64,000 nucleotides of DNA from Leptolyngbya sp. O-77 (GTDB lineage Bacteria > Cyanobacteriota > Cyanobacteriia > Elainellales > Elainellaceae): the NCBI RefSeq assembly GCF_001548395.1, contig NZ_AP017367.1, positions 1,897,001-1,961,000 on the forward strand, written 5' to 3'. The notes below the pieces were generated by a model that did no database searches, was not told the DNA's origin, and saw nothing but the letters and a program-made list of their open reading frames with translations. The position numbers and the translations under genes are program-made. This document shows positions 34,007 to 44,200 of the stretch, one piece after another. The number at the start of each line of letters is the position of its first letter. The stretch's first letter is position 1.

Positions 34007-34833
34007 GGAGTGTCATCAATTAGATAAGCTGTAATCAGCAGTGATTCAGCTATCTGACGATTATGACAACCCGACGCTACGCCCTGCGCGATGACCAATG
34101 GGAACGGCTCCAAGATTTGCTCCCTGGACGAGCGGGGCGGTAGGAGTCACAGCAAAGGATAATCGTCTGTTTGTCGAGGCAGTGCTATATCGATATCGAG
34201 CCGGCATTCCCTGGCGAGACTTGCCAGAGCGGTTTGGTCATTTTCGCAAGGTTCACACCCGCTTTCGGCGCTGGGCAAAGACGGGCGTATGGCAACGGGT
34301 GTTTCAGGTGCTGTCTGAAGATGCAGACAACGAATACGCCATGATCGACACCACGATTGTGCGTGCTCATCAGCATAGTGCTGGGGCAAAGGGGGGATGC
34401 CAATGCCCAAGCCATTGGTCGTAGTAAAGGGGGATTGAGCACCAAGATTCATGCGACTGTCGATGCACTGGGCAATCCGACAGGCTTTCACCTCACACCC
34501 GGGCAGACCTGTGACCTTGATGGGGCTGATGTGCTGCTAGAGAATATTCAAGCTGATACAGTCCTGGCTGACAAAGGATATGACGCAGACCAACGGGTGA
34601 TTGAGCGACTCCAACAACAGGGCAAGACGGCTGTGATTCCGCCCAAGCGAAACCGCAAGACACCGCGTGATTACGACAAGGAGCTATACAAAGCGCGGCA
34701 TCTGATTGAGAACTTCTTTGCCAAACTCAAGCAGTATCGAGCGATTGCGACACGCTATGACAAGTTAGCCGAGACGTTTCTGAGTGCAATTTACATGGCG
34801 GCTGCCCTTATTTGGCTTAATTGATGACACGCC
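34007..34833 (+). mobile_element. IS5-family insertion sequence upstream of psbY
   Basis: The element is about 827 bp and is bounded by near-perfect terminal inverted repeats. The left end (GGAGTGTCATCAATTA) matches the complement of the right end (TTAATTGATGACACGCC) except at one inner position. CTAG flanks both sides (34003-34006 and 34834-34837), consistent with insertion at a CTAG or TA target. An imperfect hairpin (AGATAaGCTGtAATCA versus TGATTCAGCTATCT, 34022-34055) precedes the transposase start. The right end is 82 bases from the psbY start codon. The transposase and ends resemble the IS427-like group of IS5. Confidence 0.92.
34063..34824 (+). pseudogene. IS5-family transposase, split over three reading frames
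   Basis: The reading begins at ATG 34063 (MTTRRYALRDDQWERLQDLL) and meets a stop at about 34141. Sense continues in another frame from about 34138 (VGVTAKDNRLFVEAVLYRYR, WRDLPERFG, YAMIDTTIVRAHQHSAGAKGG). It then returns to the first frame from about 34390 (DANAQAIGRSKGGLSTKIHA, VLADKGYDADQRV, RHLIENFFAKLKQYRAIATR) and ends in IWLN. The first break is a single-base loss. The second is a +1 shift at a GGGGGG run. IS elements of this group often use a programmed frameshift in that position, but the two shifts here cancel each other. The DDE residues lie in both parts. Without frameshifting the transposase is inactive. Confidence 0.88.
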
Positions 34834-34915
34834 CTAGCAATCTGCGTCAGTTCATCGCAAAATAGAAAACAAAGATGAGAGCCTTTCACAAAACTTATAG
34901 GGGAGGATATCGACT

Positions 34916-35032
34916 ATGGACTGGCGTGTTTTGATTGTGCTGTTGCCTGTGATTCTTGCTGGTAGCTGGGCGGTTTACAACATTGGCCAAGCTGCCCTCC
35001 GTCAAGTCAAAGGGTTCATGGCCAGCAAGTAA
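34916..35032 (+). CDS. psbY: Photosystem II protein PsbY (38 aa)
   Basis: The product begins MDWRVLIVLLPVILAGSWAV and ends VKGFMASK. The MDWRV start, the single membrane helix and the NIGQAALRQ segment are the PsbY signature. PsbY is a small, peripheral one-helix subunit of photosystem II near cytochrome b559. A strong ribosome-binding site (GGGGAGGA, 34900-34907) precedes the ATG. The upstream promoter region has been interrupted by the IS element, whose right end is 82 bases away. An intrinsic terminator follows at about 35163. The gene is easily missed because of its size. Confidence 0.93.
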   Translation: MDWRVLIVLLPVILAGSWAVYNIGQAALRQVKGFMASK

Positions 35033-35162
35033 GCTTGAGCGAGTGAGCTTCAGACGTTGGTTTCTGCTAGAAACCTATCTATACTTCGCTCTAAGCTTTG
35101 CTAACTTCTTTGAATCACCCATTACTTTGAATCACCCATTAGAAGAGGTAGCTGCAAATTCT

Positions 35163-35180
35163 GAGGCAGTTGCCTCTTTT
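35163..35180 (+). terminator. Intrinsic terminator downstream of psbY
   Basis: GAGGCA-GT-TGCCTC (35163-35176) is followed by TTTTGTTT, a standard stem and T-run on the plus strand. A second CCTCTTTTG lies just beyond. A 17-bp tandem repeat (CTTTGAATCACCCATTA at 35108 and 35125) lies before it. Confidence 0.65.
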
Positions 35181-35244
35181 GTTTGTGCCTCTTTTGTTTA
35201 CCGTTTAGCTTGAATCGCCAATCCAAAATCGAGAATCTCCCCTC

Positions 35245-36237
35245 CTAACGCGGCACCTGCTGAAGCAGTTGGGCAGCGCTGTTGGCCCACTGGGCGTTGC
35301 CCTGAGAACTGTAGAGATCGCGGGCGTGCTGCAAGACGCGCTGGGCTTCGGCATAGTTTTGCTGCTGAAGAAACACCAGACCTGCGCCATAGTAGGCATT
35401 GGCGTAGGTAGCATTGGCATCGGTCGAGCGGCGGAAGGCATTGAGGGCGCTGCCGAGGTCGCCCTGCTGCATGAGAACAGACCCCAGGCTGTAGTAGGCT
35501 TCTGCATAGCGGGGGTTGATGGCGATCGCCCGCTGAAAGGCCTGGGCTGCTAGCGCCAGCTGCTGCTGATCCTGATACGTCAGTCCCAGGTAGTAGGACG
35601 GTTCTGGCGAGGTAGGGGTAAGCTGGGCAGCCCGCTGAAAGCTGGCAATCGCTGCTGCCGCATTGCCCCGTCGCCGCTGCACTAGTCCCAGGTTGTAATA
35701 CGCTAGCCCCAGATTTGGATCAAGCTGCACCGCCCGCTGGAGATACTGATTGGCAATGTCGAGATTGTTGCCCTCTAGCAGCGCCGCACCCAGGTTTGCA
35801 AAGGCCAGCGCAAAGCCAGGATCGGCCTGAGCAGCGCGATAGAACGACTCCGCCGACGCTTGAAGCTGTCCCGTTTGTCGCAGCGCCAGACCCAAGTTAT
35901 AGTGCGCGGGAGCCAATTGTGGATTGACCTGCACTGCCTGCCGAAAGGCGGCGATCGCCCCTTCCACCTGCCCAGACTGAATCAGTTGCAGACCCCGGTT
36001 TAGCTCTGCCACACCTGCCTCTGCTTGCGCGATTTGTTGCGGGGTTTGCTGCGGAGCTTGGATGGAGCGCTGTATGGGGCGCACTTGCGCCACTGTGGAT
36101 GTCGCACCTAGGAATGTCGTGTCTGGTGATTCCAAACCTGGTGATTCCAAACCTGTAGATGCCGCACCTGTAGATGTCGCACCCAGCCACAGGAAACTGC
36201 CTAGAAAAAAACTGACTGATCTCGAGGAAACACACAT
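35245..36237 (-). CDS. TPR-repeat secreted/periplasmic protein
   Basis: The product (330 aa from ATG 36237) opens with a hydrophobic signal-like segment (SVSFFLGSFLWLGATSTG). A low-complexity Ser/Thr/Gly segment made by small DNA repeats follows. Then come about seven TPR units (for example AIAAFRQAVQVNPQLAPAHYNLGLAL, ANQYLQRAVQLDPNLGLAYYNLGLV, AAQAFQRAIAINPRYAEAYYSLGSVL). TPR proteins scaffold protein complexes. The target here is unknown. The alternative ATG 36270 adds 11 residues with no clear role. It is transcribed alone, facing psbY. Confidence 0.85.
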   Translation of the reverse strand: MCVSSRSVSFFLGSFLWLGATSTGAASTGLESPGLESPDTTFLGATSTVAQVRPIQRSIQAPQQTPQQIAQAEAGVAELNRGLQLIQSGQVEGAIAAFRQAVQVNPQLAPAHYNLGLALRQTGQLQASAESFYRAAQADPGFALAFANLGAALLEGNNLDIANQYLQRAVQLDPNLGLAYYNLGLVQRRRGNAAAAIASFQRAAQLTPTSPEPSYYLGLTYQDQQQLALAAQAFQRAIAINPRYAEAYYSLGSVLMQQGDLGSALNAFRRSTDANATYANAYYGAGLVFLQQQNYAEAQRVLQHARDLYSSQGNAQWANSAAQLLQQVPR

Positions 36238-36491
36238 AGTTACAAACTCTAAACAGAAAGCAGAAAGCACCCTAAAGGTTTTATCTCAAATCGTTCCGTC
36301 TAAAGGTATAGGCTTAGACCATACAAAGGGAATGTTCTCAGGATCACAGACATTGGGGAACAGCCTTGATAAATCATTCTTTGGACTCAGCTTAAAAGGG
36401 CTAAAACCATCTTTTGGGTTAATCAAGCAGCACCCAGATCAAAGCTTAAATCTTGACGGGGAACGTCCCTGAGCAGCCCGGTGCGATCGCC

Positions 36492-36497
36492 TATAAT
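36492..36497 (+). promoter_or_regulatory. Candidate -10 box of thyX
   Basis: A perfect TATAAT lies 29 bases before the thyX start codon (36526). No good -35 sits 16-18 bases upstream; a TTGACG at 36453 is too far. It may be an extended or activator-dependent promoter. Confidence 0.45.
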
Positions 36498-36525
36498 GCA
36501 GTTTTGACCAAGCATACCTGCGCTC

Positions 36526-37251
36526 ATGGATAAATACTTTCGGATCGAGCTGCTGGAGCAAACCCCCAACCCCCAGCGCCTCATCTGGCGGTCGGCTCAC
36601 CAATGCGTTTGCGAGGGCCCAGCGATTGACGACCCTGCCCCCGACGAAGAAAAAGCCGGGGAATATGCCGTAAAGCACCTCCTGGCGGGCGATCGCGGTC
36701 ACTGGAGTCCCTTTGAAGCACCCCAAATTTCGCTGAACGTCATCGGGTTCAATCATCGCACGATGCAGCAGATTACCCGCCACCGCGTCGGCGTGCATTT
36801 TTCGGTGCAAAGCCTCCGCTATACTAGCGTCCGGTTTTGCGAATTTGCCCAAAATCCTACCGCCGAAGTCCTGGAATCGCTCGTGTATTTTCGCCCGGTG
36901 GGGGAGTACCGCGATCGCCAGGGCAAGCGCTACACCTACACCGAGGGCGATCGCCAGGCCGACATGGAACTGGCCACCCAAATGCTCCAGCACTATGCCC
37001 GTAAGATAGACTCAGGCTATTCCGAGGAACACGCTGCGGGGCTGCTGCCGATGGACACGCGCCAGCACTGGGTGATGAGCTTTAACGTGCGATCGCTCTG
37101 TCATCTGCTCGACCTGCGCTCCAAAGCCGATGCCCAGCTCGAAATTCGCCAGCTTTGTGAACTGGTCTGGCCCCATTTTGAAGCCTGGGTTCCGGCGATC
37201 GCCCACTGGTACAAAACCAACCGCTGGGGCAAAGCCAAGCTATCGCCCTGA
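36526..37251 (+). CDS. thyX: Flavin-dependent thymidylate synthase ThyX
   Basis: This 241-residue enzyme makes dTMP from dUMP using FAD, NADPH and methylene-tetrahydrofolate. The ThyX signature RHRxxxxxxxSxR is present as RHRVGVHFSVQSLR (85-98), with the HWSPFEAPQISL block before it. The later substrate region contains MDTRQHWVMSFNVRSLCHLLDLR. Length is normal. Many cyanobacteria use ThyX instead of ThyA. ndhS follows by about 100 bases on the same strand. Confidence 0.96.
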   Translation: MDKYFRIELLEQTPNPQRLIWRSAHQCVCEGPAIDDPAPDEEKAGEYAVKHLLAGDRGHWSPFEAPQISLNVIGFNHRTMQQITRHRVGVHFSVQSLRYTSVRFCEFAQNPTAEVLESLVYFRPVGEYRDRQGKRYTYTEGDRQADMELATQMLQHYARKIDSGYSEEHAAGLLPMDTRQHWVMSFNVRSLCHLLDLRSKADAQLEIRQLCELVWPHFEAWVPAIAHWYKTNRWGKAKLSP

Positions 37252-37352
37252 GGGTTTCCTAATCGCAACGATTACGATTTCAAACTGCGTTTGGGGACAG
37301 AATCCTTTAATCTGAATATCAGATTGTTAACTTCAGATTGGGATTTTTGGCG

Positions 37353-37553
37353 ATGCTGATTTTGCCGGGTTCTGCGGTTCGCGTAACAAATGTAGACGAC
37401 ACTTACTACGGCTTTCAGGGATTGGTGCAGCGCATTAGCGACGGCAAGGCAGCGGTGCTGTTTGAAGGCGGAAACTGGGACAAGCTCATTACCTTTCGCC
37501 TGTCGGAGTTGGAGCTAGTAGACGCAACAGCAGGCCGCAAAAAAGGGAAATAA
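37353..37553 (+). CDS. ndhS: NAD(P)H dehydrogenase (NDH-1) subunit NdhS
   Basis: The 66-residue product begins MLILPGSAVRVTNVDDTYYG and continues GLVQRISDGKAAVLFEGGNWDKL, the SH3-like fold of NdhS. NdhS is the ferredoxin-docking subunit of cyanobacterial NDH-1 and supports cyclic electron flow on the thylakoid. I choose ATG 37353; a TTG at 37338 in frame lacks support. The C-terminus is basic (AGRKKGK). It lies between thyX and a HAS-barrel-like gene on the same strand. Confidence 0.88.
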   Translation: MLILPGSAVRVTNVDDTYYGFQGLVQRISDGKAAVLFEGGNWDKLITFRLSELELVDATAGRKKGK

Positions 37554-37771
37554 GCGCAATGTTCTAGATAGGATTTTGCACAGAAACAGTGCAGGTAATG
37601 AGGCGGATGCTGCTCAAATCCTGGATAAACTTGTACAAACTCGCCTAAAAAAGTGCATTTGTACGCTAGTTGCGGTATGAATGAGAAAGATTCTGGACGC
37701 AAGTTTGAAACTCAAGTTTGAAGCTTAAGTCCAGAGCATTCGTTCATGCTTGAACTCTGGATGGTTGACCG

Positions 37772-38452
37772 ATGCGCCTGCCGCTGCCGGATGCTGCCAA
37801 TCAAACGCGATCGCCCGATTACCTGGCCGAAGTCATCGAAACCGCCACAACGGAGTTTTTGGCCCAATGCCTGGAGCCGGACGACCTGAGCTTTGCCGTC
37901 ATGCCGCCCTTCGGCAGTTGGGTCAAATCTAGCGACGAAGAATCGGGCAACCAGATCTACGCGGTGGTCTATCACGCCACCACCAGCCCCATCGATTCTG
38001 TCCACCGGGCGCGAGCGCTGGGTCTTTCCCTGGCTGAACTGCGCGAGCAGCAGCCGCAAATCTTCGCCATGCTGAAGACGGAATTTCGGGCGGCGATCGT
38101 CGGCTTCCGCCCCCGTACTGCTGGGCGCAACGGCAAAACCCGCCTCAGCGAAACGGTCTATCAGCATTTGCCGCCACGCCCGCCCCAGATTCACCAAGCG
38201 GTCTATGCCTGCACGCCCGCAGAAATCATCCACTTCAGCGAACAGTTCGACTTTTTGCGGACGCTGCTGCAAGTGAGCAATGCCCCCGTCGAGGCGCTGA
38301 TCGCCGCCGCCATCCGCGATATTTATCAACTGCGAAAGGGCGATCGCCCTTGGTTGGTACAAGCCGGCCGCAGCCTCAGCCAAATCTTGAAAGACGACTA
38401 CGATCGCCTACGGATTATCCTCAGCCAAATCTATCTACAACCCACAGAATGA
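37772..38452 (+). CDS. HAS-barrel-like conserved cyanobacterial protein
   Basis: The product (226 aa) opens MRLPLPDAANQTRSPDYLAE and contains FGSWVKSSDEESGNQIYAVV, a pattern seen in cyanobacterial proteins annotated as HAS-barrel domain proteins (the barrel found in HerA and ATP synthase). The middle and C-terminal parts (HRARALGLSLAELREQQPQIFAML) look helical. No membrane segment or signal peptide is visible. Function is unknown. It follows ndhS by about 220 bases, and pseudopilin genes converge on it. My family assignment rests on memory of the pattern. Confidence 0.65.
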   Translation: MRLPLPDAANQTRSPDYLAEVIETATTEFLAQCLEPDDLSFAVMPPFGSWVKSSDEESGNQIYAVVYHATTSPIDSVHRARALGLSLAELREQQPQIFAMLKTEFRAAIVGFRPRTAGRNGKTRLSETVYQHLPPRPPQIHQAVYACTPAEIIHFSEQFDFLRTLLQVSNAPVEALIAAAIRDIYQLRKGDRPWLVQAGRSLSQILKDDYDRLRIILSQIYLQPTE

Positions 38453-38468
38453 GGGGATAATAAAGCGA

Positions 38469-39014
38469 CTAAGAGCAGCCGTTCTCGCCCTGATTGACTG
38501 TCCGCATTGCGCCCAATAGCGTTTCAATCACCACACAACGCCGTACTCCCCCAGTCGCGGGCACTGTCACCGTAATCGAAATGGGCAAGTTGGCAGCAGG
38601 TGTAATGTCCTGAGGGCCAGTAATAGGGCCACCTGTAGCCCCAAACGTAATCGTGGTCGCAGCAGTGGGTGTAACCGTCATCCCGACACTACCCTGACCA
38701 ACCCTTCGCACTTCATTCAGCACGTTGATAGTTGGGTTAGCCCCTGTAGTCAGAGTCACCTGCTGGGGATAGCGTGTCCGAATGGCTTCATCCTGCGCCT
38801 GTCGGAGCGCTTGCAGCACGTCGTTGGTGGCATTGCTTAGGCGCTGACGATTCAGCAAGGCCACCCAACTCGGGGCGGCGATCGCCGCCAAGACTGCAAT
38901 CATAATCACAACTACAAGCACTTCAGTCAGGGTAAACCCTGCTGTTGTCTGGCAACCCGGTTGATTAGACCTTGAGGGCGATCGCCCAAAAGACCGCTGC
39001 AAAAACCACTTCAT
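38469..39014 (-). CDS. GspH/FimT-like pseudopilin
   Basis: The start is ATG 39014 (MKWFLQRSFG). A long basic leader ends in a prepilin peptidase site, AG|FTLTEVLVVVIMIAVLAAIA, so Glu5 of the mature helix is present. The remainder is a beta-rich, Thr-rich domain with two Cys near the C-terminus (VRRCVVIE, ENGCS). Together with HpsB and HpsC it forms a minor-pseudopilin group downstream of hpsA. It is the last gene of the hps cluster. By position it may correspond to a third Hps pseudopilin, but I leave the symbol open. Confidence 0.85.
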   Translation of the reverse strand: MKWFLQRSFGRSPSRSNQPGCQTTAGFTLTEVLVVVIMIAVLAAIAAPSWVALLNRQRLSNATNDVLQALRQAQDEAIRTRYPQQVTLTTGANPTINVLNEVRRVGQGSVGMTVTPTAATTITFGATGGPITGPQDITPAANLPISITVTVPATGGVRRCVVIETLLGAMRTVNQGENGCS

Positions 39015-39082
39015 CACGCGCCTCCTGAGACTGGGATACCGCTCACACTGAACCGAACTGAGAAAACAGAACAAACCTTGCG

Positions 39083-40085
39083 CTAAGGCCCCGCACTAGA
39101 CGGATTCCGTTCCAGCACAGCACGACCCAACACGCGCGTTTGCAATGTCGTTGTAAACTCGCGGTCTGAATTAATGCCCGGTCGCCCAAAAGCATTCCCC
39201 CGAATAAACAGCGAAACGTCCCGGAATTGACTGGTCAACGTTTCATTCGTCACGCAGGCATACAGCCCACCCCGGTAGGTTGTGGTGGCAGACTCTGGAG
39301 AAATGTTATATCCAGTTGGACAGTTCGGTGCAGGTATACCCAGCGCATTCGCCGCTTGCCCGTCATCCACAAAATCCACCAGAACTGCTGAATTACCCTC
39401 CAGCGTCTCTCCTGCAACAGGCTGCCACGAGGCAAACGCACCACTTGCTGGAGCCGTATAGCCCCCCGTTTTACGCCAGTTTGCGCCCGACCCCGTAAAC
39501 TCCGGCAGAACATAGCGCACAATTCGCGCCCGACCTCGCCAGATTCCCGTCGGATTGCTAGTAGTTAGTGCATACACAATCAGAGAATAGGAGCTACCCG
39601 TCACGCAAGGCACTGGATAATTGCCTGCGGCAACCTGGGTGGTTCGGCAGCGCTCTCGCAGAGCATTGGGCAGGGGGTCCTGCTTCCAGAAGCCGATAAC
39701 GGGTGTGCTATTCGCTGGCAGCACAGCGTTCAGCGCATTTTGCAGCCCAGGGCAGCCTGGTTCCGGGGGCACAGCAACCGGATTGGCCGCGATACCCGCG
39801 CCCAAACAGCGTCCTCGATAGACAAACGTCGCCTCGCGCAGTTCCGCAGAAATGTAATCCAGGGGCTTGCTGCATTTCTCGCTGGGTTTCAGAGCGGGGA
39901 TGCCTCGCGCTGATCAGCGGTCAGCAACTCCACCACCAAATACATCAGCCCAGAAATAATAATGCTGCTGATAATTGCGACAATGAGCAGTTTCTGTAAG
40001 GGTAAAGCCCGCCGTCGAAAACGTTTGACCGACTTCGCCGCCGCTTCAGCAATTCCTTGACTCGTTCTACCAGCCGGTCGCCCAT
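39083..40085 (-). pseudogene. hpsC: HpsC-type pseudopilin with four single-base homopolymer insertions
   Basis: Read from ATG 40085 (MGDRLVERVKELLKRRRSRS), the protein breaks four times. Extra bases appear to lie in runs at 40008-40010 (CCC), 39991-39993 (TTT), 39896-39899 (GGGG) and 39862-39865 (GGGG), plus-strand coordinates. Removing one base at each gives the prepilin start GG|FTLTELLIVAIISS, then TADQREASRSETQREMQQAL and DYISAELREATFVY, joining the long intact C-terminal part at about 39805. The corrected length is 999 bases (332 aa). Either the gene is decayed or, more likely, the sequence is in error. HpsC belongs to the hormogonium polysaccharide secretion cluster and sits between hpsB and the GspH-like gene. 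Confidence 0.85.
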
Positions 40086-40378
40086 CCCAGTTCTTGCTCC
40101 AGTTCCTACCATAGTTGCTGCTCTTCTCAAACCGTTTGGTTGCCTTTAACCCAGCATCCCCAACGTGACACATCAGTTGTCCAACTTCAGCCGAGCGATC
40201 CTGCCTACGAACACACTTAGGAAACTTCAACCAGAAGACCTCGACAATCTTCCTTGAATAATCCGAAATAACCTGAAATCAAAAATCTGAAATTAAACTC
40301 TGCGCCTAGGCTTAGTTATAAATGCTCGCTATGAACGCCTAGCAAATCTGGTCGGTTTCAGGTTTCATTTCGATATCG

Positions 40379-41182
40379 TTAGGGGCAGGGAGTCCCTCCC
40401 TGCTGATGAAGCTGGCAAAGCGTTGTTCCCTGGTCGCTCCAGGTCATGCGCGGATACAGCGCCACCAGCGGCCGCACTCGCTGACTGCCCGTGCCAGAGG
40501 TGATGTTGAGCGCCGCAGGCTGCACCGGAGTCGCCATGCTGCCAAAGTTTGGCCGAGCAATGACTGAATAAACCCGAACGCCCAGAATGAAACTGTTTTG
40601 ACGGTTGCCGCCAGGTGCGGTGTCATTCGGGCTGACGCTGCGAAACACCTGCATATAGAACTCAGGCGCACAGGGGTCGCCGTTTACCGTGATGCCGTCG
40701 ATATCTATCGGGATAGCCTGGAGTGCACCTACCCCAGAGCCAGTGTATTGATTGGCCAAGCCCGTATCGACACATTTCCGCACACCCGCAACCCCTGTCG
40801 GCGGGCCAACGGTTGCACCGTTTGTGAATGCTCCCGCTGAGGCAGGCAGATTTGTGGCAGTGTGTTGTCCACTGGCGACCAGAGTTTGAATGCGATCGAT
40901 TTCGTCCTGGGCAATTTGGAAGGCTTGCTCAGCCCGACGATTCTGCACTCGCGATGCCGACGCGATAAACAGCGGCGGTAAGATCAGGGTTGCTGTGATC
41001 GCAATCACCGCAACACCTATTAGGCATTCCAGCAGCGTCACGCCTGATTCGGAGGAGCGGCTCGAGGGAGCCGCTGCTTGTGCTAGCCGACCCCGCTTGC
41101 TCAGCGCTTTAGCAGACCAGCGAGCTGTTGCGGTCGGTTTTTTGGAGTCGAGCGTCGGAGAGTTCGCAGTTGAGAATTTCAT
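40379..41182 (-). CDS. hpsB: Hormogonium polysaccharide secretion pseudopilin HpsB
   Basis: The start is ATG 41182 (MKFSTANSPTLDSK), preceded by GAGAGG. A TTG directly after the hpsA stop is in frame but unlikely. A 47-residue leader ends at ESG|VTLLECLIGVAVIAITATL, a class III prepilin cleavage site with Glu5. The mature helix ILPPLFIASASRVQNRRAEQAF follows, then a globular domain with several Cys. HpsB is one of the minor pseudopilins needed for polysaccharide secretion and gliding in filamentous cyanobacteria. It lies 18 bases after hpsA, so the two are co-transcribed. Confidence 0.88.
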   Translation of the reverse strand: MKFSTANSPTLDSKKPTATARWSAKALSKRGRLAQAAAPSSRSSESGVTLLECLIGVAVIAITATLILPPLFIASASRVQNRRAEQAFQIAQDEIDRIQTLVASGQHTATNLPASAGAFTNGATVGPPTGVAGVRKCVDTGLANQYTGSGVGALQAIPIDIDGITVNGDPCAPEFYMQVFRSVSPNDTAPGGNRQNSFILGVRVYSVIARPNFGSMATPVQPAALNITSGTGSQRVRPLVALYPRMTWSDQGTTLCQLHQQGGTPCP

Positions 41183-41200
41183 AGGGGGTTGACCTCTCAA

Positions 41201-44200
41201 TTACGCAGGACAAGAACGACGGTTGGCAGGGGGCAATGCGCCTTGAATCGCATTACAAAGTTGCCGAATGTAAGGGTCGTTAGCGGGCGGCTCGCTATAG
41301 AACTCGCTGCGGATCGAGCGAACGGTGACAAATCGCTGGGCGATTGGCCCGGCTGGTGCCAGTTGTAGACCCACGTCATACCCCCAGCGTCGCAGAGGCG
41401 GTACGTAATAGCGAATTGCCTCATTGACCACTGGGTCTGTCCCAACTTCCCAAGCATCCTGGTCATAGGGACCAGTGGCTTGCTGACTAAAGCTCAACTG
41501 GAGCAGCGAACCCGAAATGAATAGGGGCGAGTTGTTTGTCCAGTCTTCATTAAACCGAGGGAAGTTGTGCAATCCTCCGTAGGACTGGTTTGCACGAGAG
41601 GGCACCAGCCCGCTAATGATAATGGAGTTTACCCGCGTATTTGGCAAGGCTGGAATCAGCGGGCGGTCGCTCGTAATCGGATAGTAGGCTCCCGTGTAGT
41701 TTCGTGAGTTGCTGCTAGCTGCTATTCGAGGAAGACGAGGTACTCCGTTACGTCCTACGATAATCGGAGAATCTCCTTCCTGGGGTTTCAAAGTGGCTGT
41801 TGTCAACGTTCTAAACATGCTGTCTGCGTAGTTGGTTCGCATCCAGCGTGCAGTTGGGTTGCCATTTTGATCTCGAACCACATCTCGCGTATTGGGTGCA
41901 GGGTCTGTGGTACCTGTTTGGAAAGGGGCAGATGCGTTTCCTGCGTCGCTGGGGCGTGAGAAGTTGAGGTAAGTAGTACGATTGCCATTTCCCTGGCAGC
42001 CATATCGGGCATCGCCATTACGCGCATCAGCCAGGGTTGCGGTCTGTGCAACCCCAACGGTCAAGAAGACATCCTGCATACTGCCGTCACAGGAGTTGTC
42101 CGACAGGATGGTAATTGCGTCTGCTAGAACCTCGCTGGGCCGCCACAGATCCCCTGCACGGGCGAAGTTAGTATCAATTTGAGCCAAGGTGCGGCTGTGG
42201 AAGTTGGCATACCGCTGCTGTCCGTCATAAGTCAATAGGGTTGTAAACTCTTGAAGTTCAGTTCCAGCAGCATTTTGGTGCAAGTTGAAGTTGCCCTGGA
42301 TGTAAACCGGGTTGTCGGAGATGAAGGACAAGCCGCGCCCATTATCTCCGGGGCGATCGAGCCGAGAACCGTTTTTGAGACGGAAGCCATTGGGACGCCG
42401 ATCGGGGTCGGGGTAATAGTCCACAGGTTTAGGTGTTACAAAGTTGCTTTCATTTAATGGCGGGTCAGTTGATCCGAAAGCACTCACATCCCCTGTATTC
42501 ATCCGGCAAGTGGCTTCTGTACGGAGGCTTTCTTCAGTGTTGCAGCTTGGCCAATCAGCCGGGGACGGACGAACAATGGTTGCTTCCGAGACCGCATCTT
42601 CACGAAAAGCGTAGACAATCCCTGCAGCAGGAAGCCAGCGATCGCCCGTCAACCCGTTCCCGGCACGACGCAGCAGATCGAGATTGACATCTAGCACGCG
42701 CACGCTGAGCAGCTCACGACCGTTCATCAGGGCAGCATCTTTGAAGCCAACCCGGCGGAAGGTGCCGTTGGTCGGATTGCCTCCTAAGCTGTAGCGAGAG
42801 CAATTATCCGTTATGCAGACCTTAATCAGCGTATCGCGGTTGTTGTTCGGCGTTGATTCAGCCGTGCTGCCCGCAGGAGCCGCAGTCAGGTTCTCAAAGG
42901 GCAGCACCCAAGTTGCAGGCGGACGAGGCAGCAGCCGCACCGCTTCTGGGCGTACGGGCTGATAGATTACGCTGGCGTTGCGAGCTAATAGATAGGCATC
43001 GTTTGCTGCGTCGGCGTGGTCGCGGGCTGCTCTGCCCCCGCCGCTGGCCAGTGTCCCTGCTGCGTCGGGATGGGCACCTGTACCAGGCTGCTCCTCGCGC
43101 GGTGCTGGAAACAGGTTATAAAGTGCAGGGTAGAAGGGACGATTTGAACAGAGATACTTGATGGGATCACCAGAGCCAACCCCGCTGTTCTCCCACATCT
43201 GCCGGCAGGTTTTGCCATCCCCGTAGAAGCCTGCAACCTGGACGGCTGTAGCCGGTGTCCGAGTGGCATAGGCTACGTTCGCATCACCCAGATTATCGTA
43301 ACCAAAGAAGCCCCACTGGCGATCGCGCGCCACCTGTTCTTTGGAGATGATCATTTGAGCCAGCCGGATGTAGTCGTTCATCTGGTCAGCCGTCAGGGTT
43401 CCACCGCCATTGGGGAAGCTGTAGGGCGTTCCAGATGCAACTATCTGATCGCGCCACTGCTGCATCAGGGCAATGACGGTTTCGGGCGATCGCGGACGGT
43501 CGAGGTTGCCTCGATCCTTCACCATGATGATAAAGTCGTTGCTATTGGCTGCCGAAAGCGGGCCAAAGGGGCTGACTCCGCGATCGAGGGCGCGAATGAC
43601 ACCCCGAAGCCCCGCGTAGAACTGGGCAGACAAGGCTGGATTGGTGAAGGCCGTGTCTTCGTCTGCCTGAGTTGCATAGGCATTCCCCAGTGGCACGCCC
43701 GCCGCATTCGGATCAAATTTTTCTAAATAGTCAAGCTGATAGGCTAGCATCCCCATCGTGCAGGCAGAGGTGTACAGCGTAGACTTATCTGCCGGGCTAA
43801 GGTTGGCGAAGGACGTACCTGCCGCCATCCGAGCAATGACTCGACGCAGAATTGAGAAGTCGCCCCACATCGAGAACCAGGGGTAGGGGTGAACCTGCTG
43901 ATCTTGAACAGGCGTGAAGGATGGTGCGCCGCCGCGCGGATCGCCTGCGAAGTTTGCTAGGTTTTGCAGCGCCAGCATGGTCGGCGTATTTAGCGCACTG
44001 AATGCATTGGCAGGCGGGAGGTTGTATTCCCAGCCGTTGGTGCCGCGCCCTCGCAAAAAGTCAGAAATGACTGAACCTGGGGTGTCATAAGGCGCTGAAA
44101 ATCCGGACTCAAGATTGAGGGCCAGGTTCTCGAAGGTGGCACTGCGGTCAAGCGTGCCTGCTGTGCCAGGATGAACCGTGAGGGCAAGACAGGCTGCAGG

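Noticed and set aside
34837..34915. Clear native psbY promoter between the IS and psbY
   Set aside because: I could not find a convincing -35/-10 pair in these 79 bases, only the ribosome-binding site.
39083..40085. Programmed frameshifting in hpsC
   Set aside because: Four shifts of the same kind within 150 bases, all in ordinary homopolymers, do not fit a programmed site.
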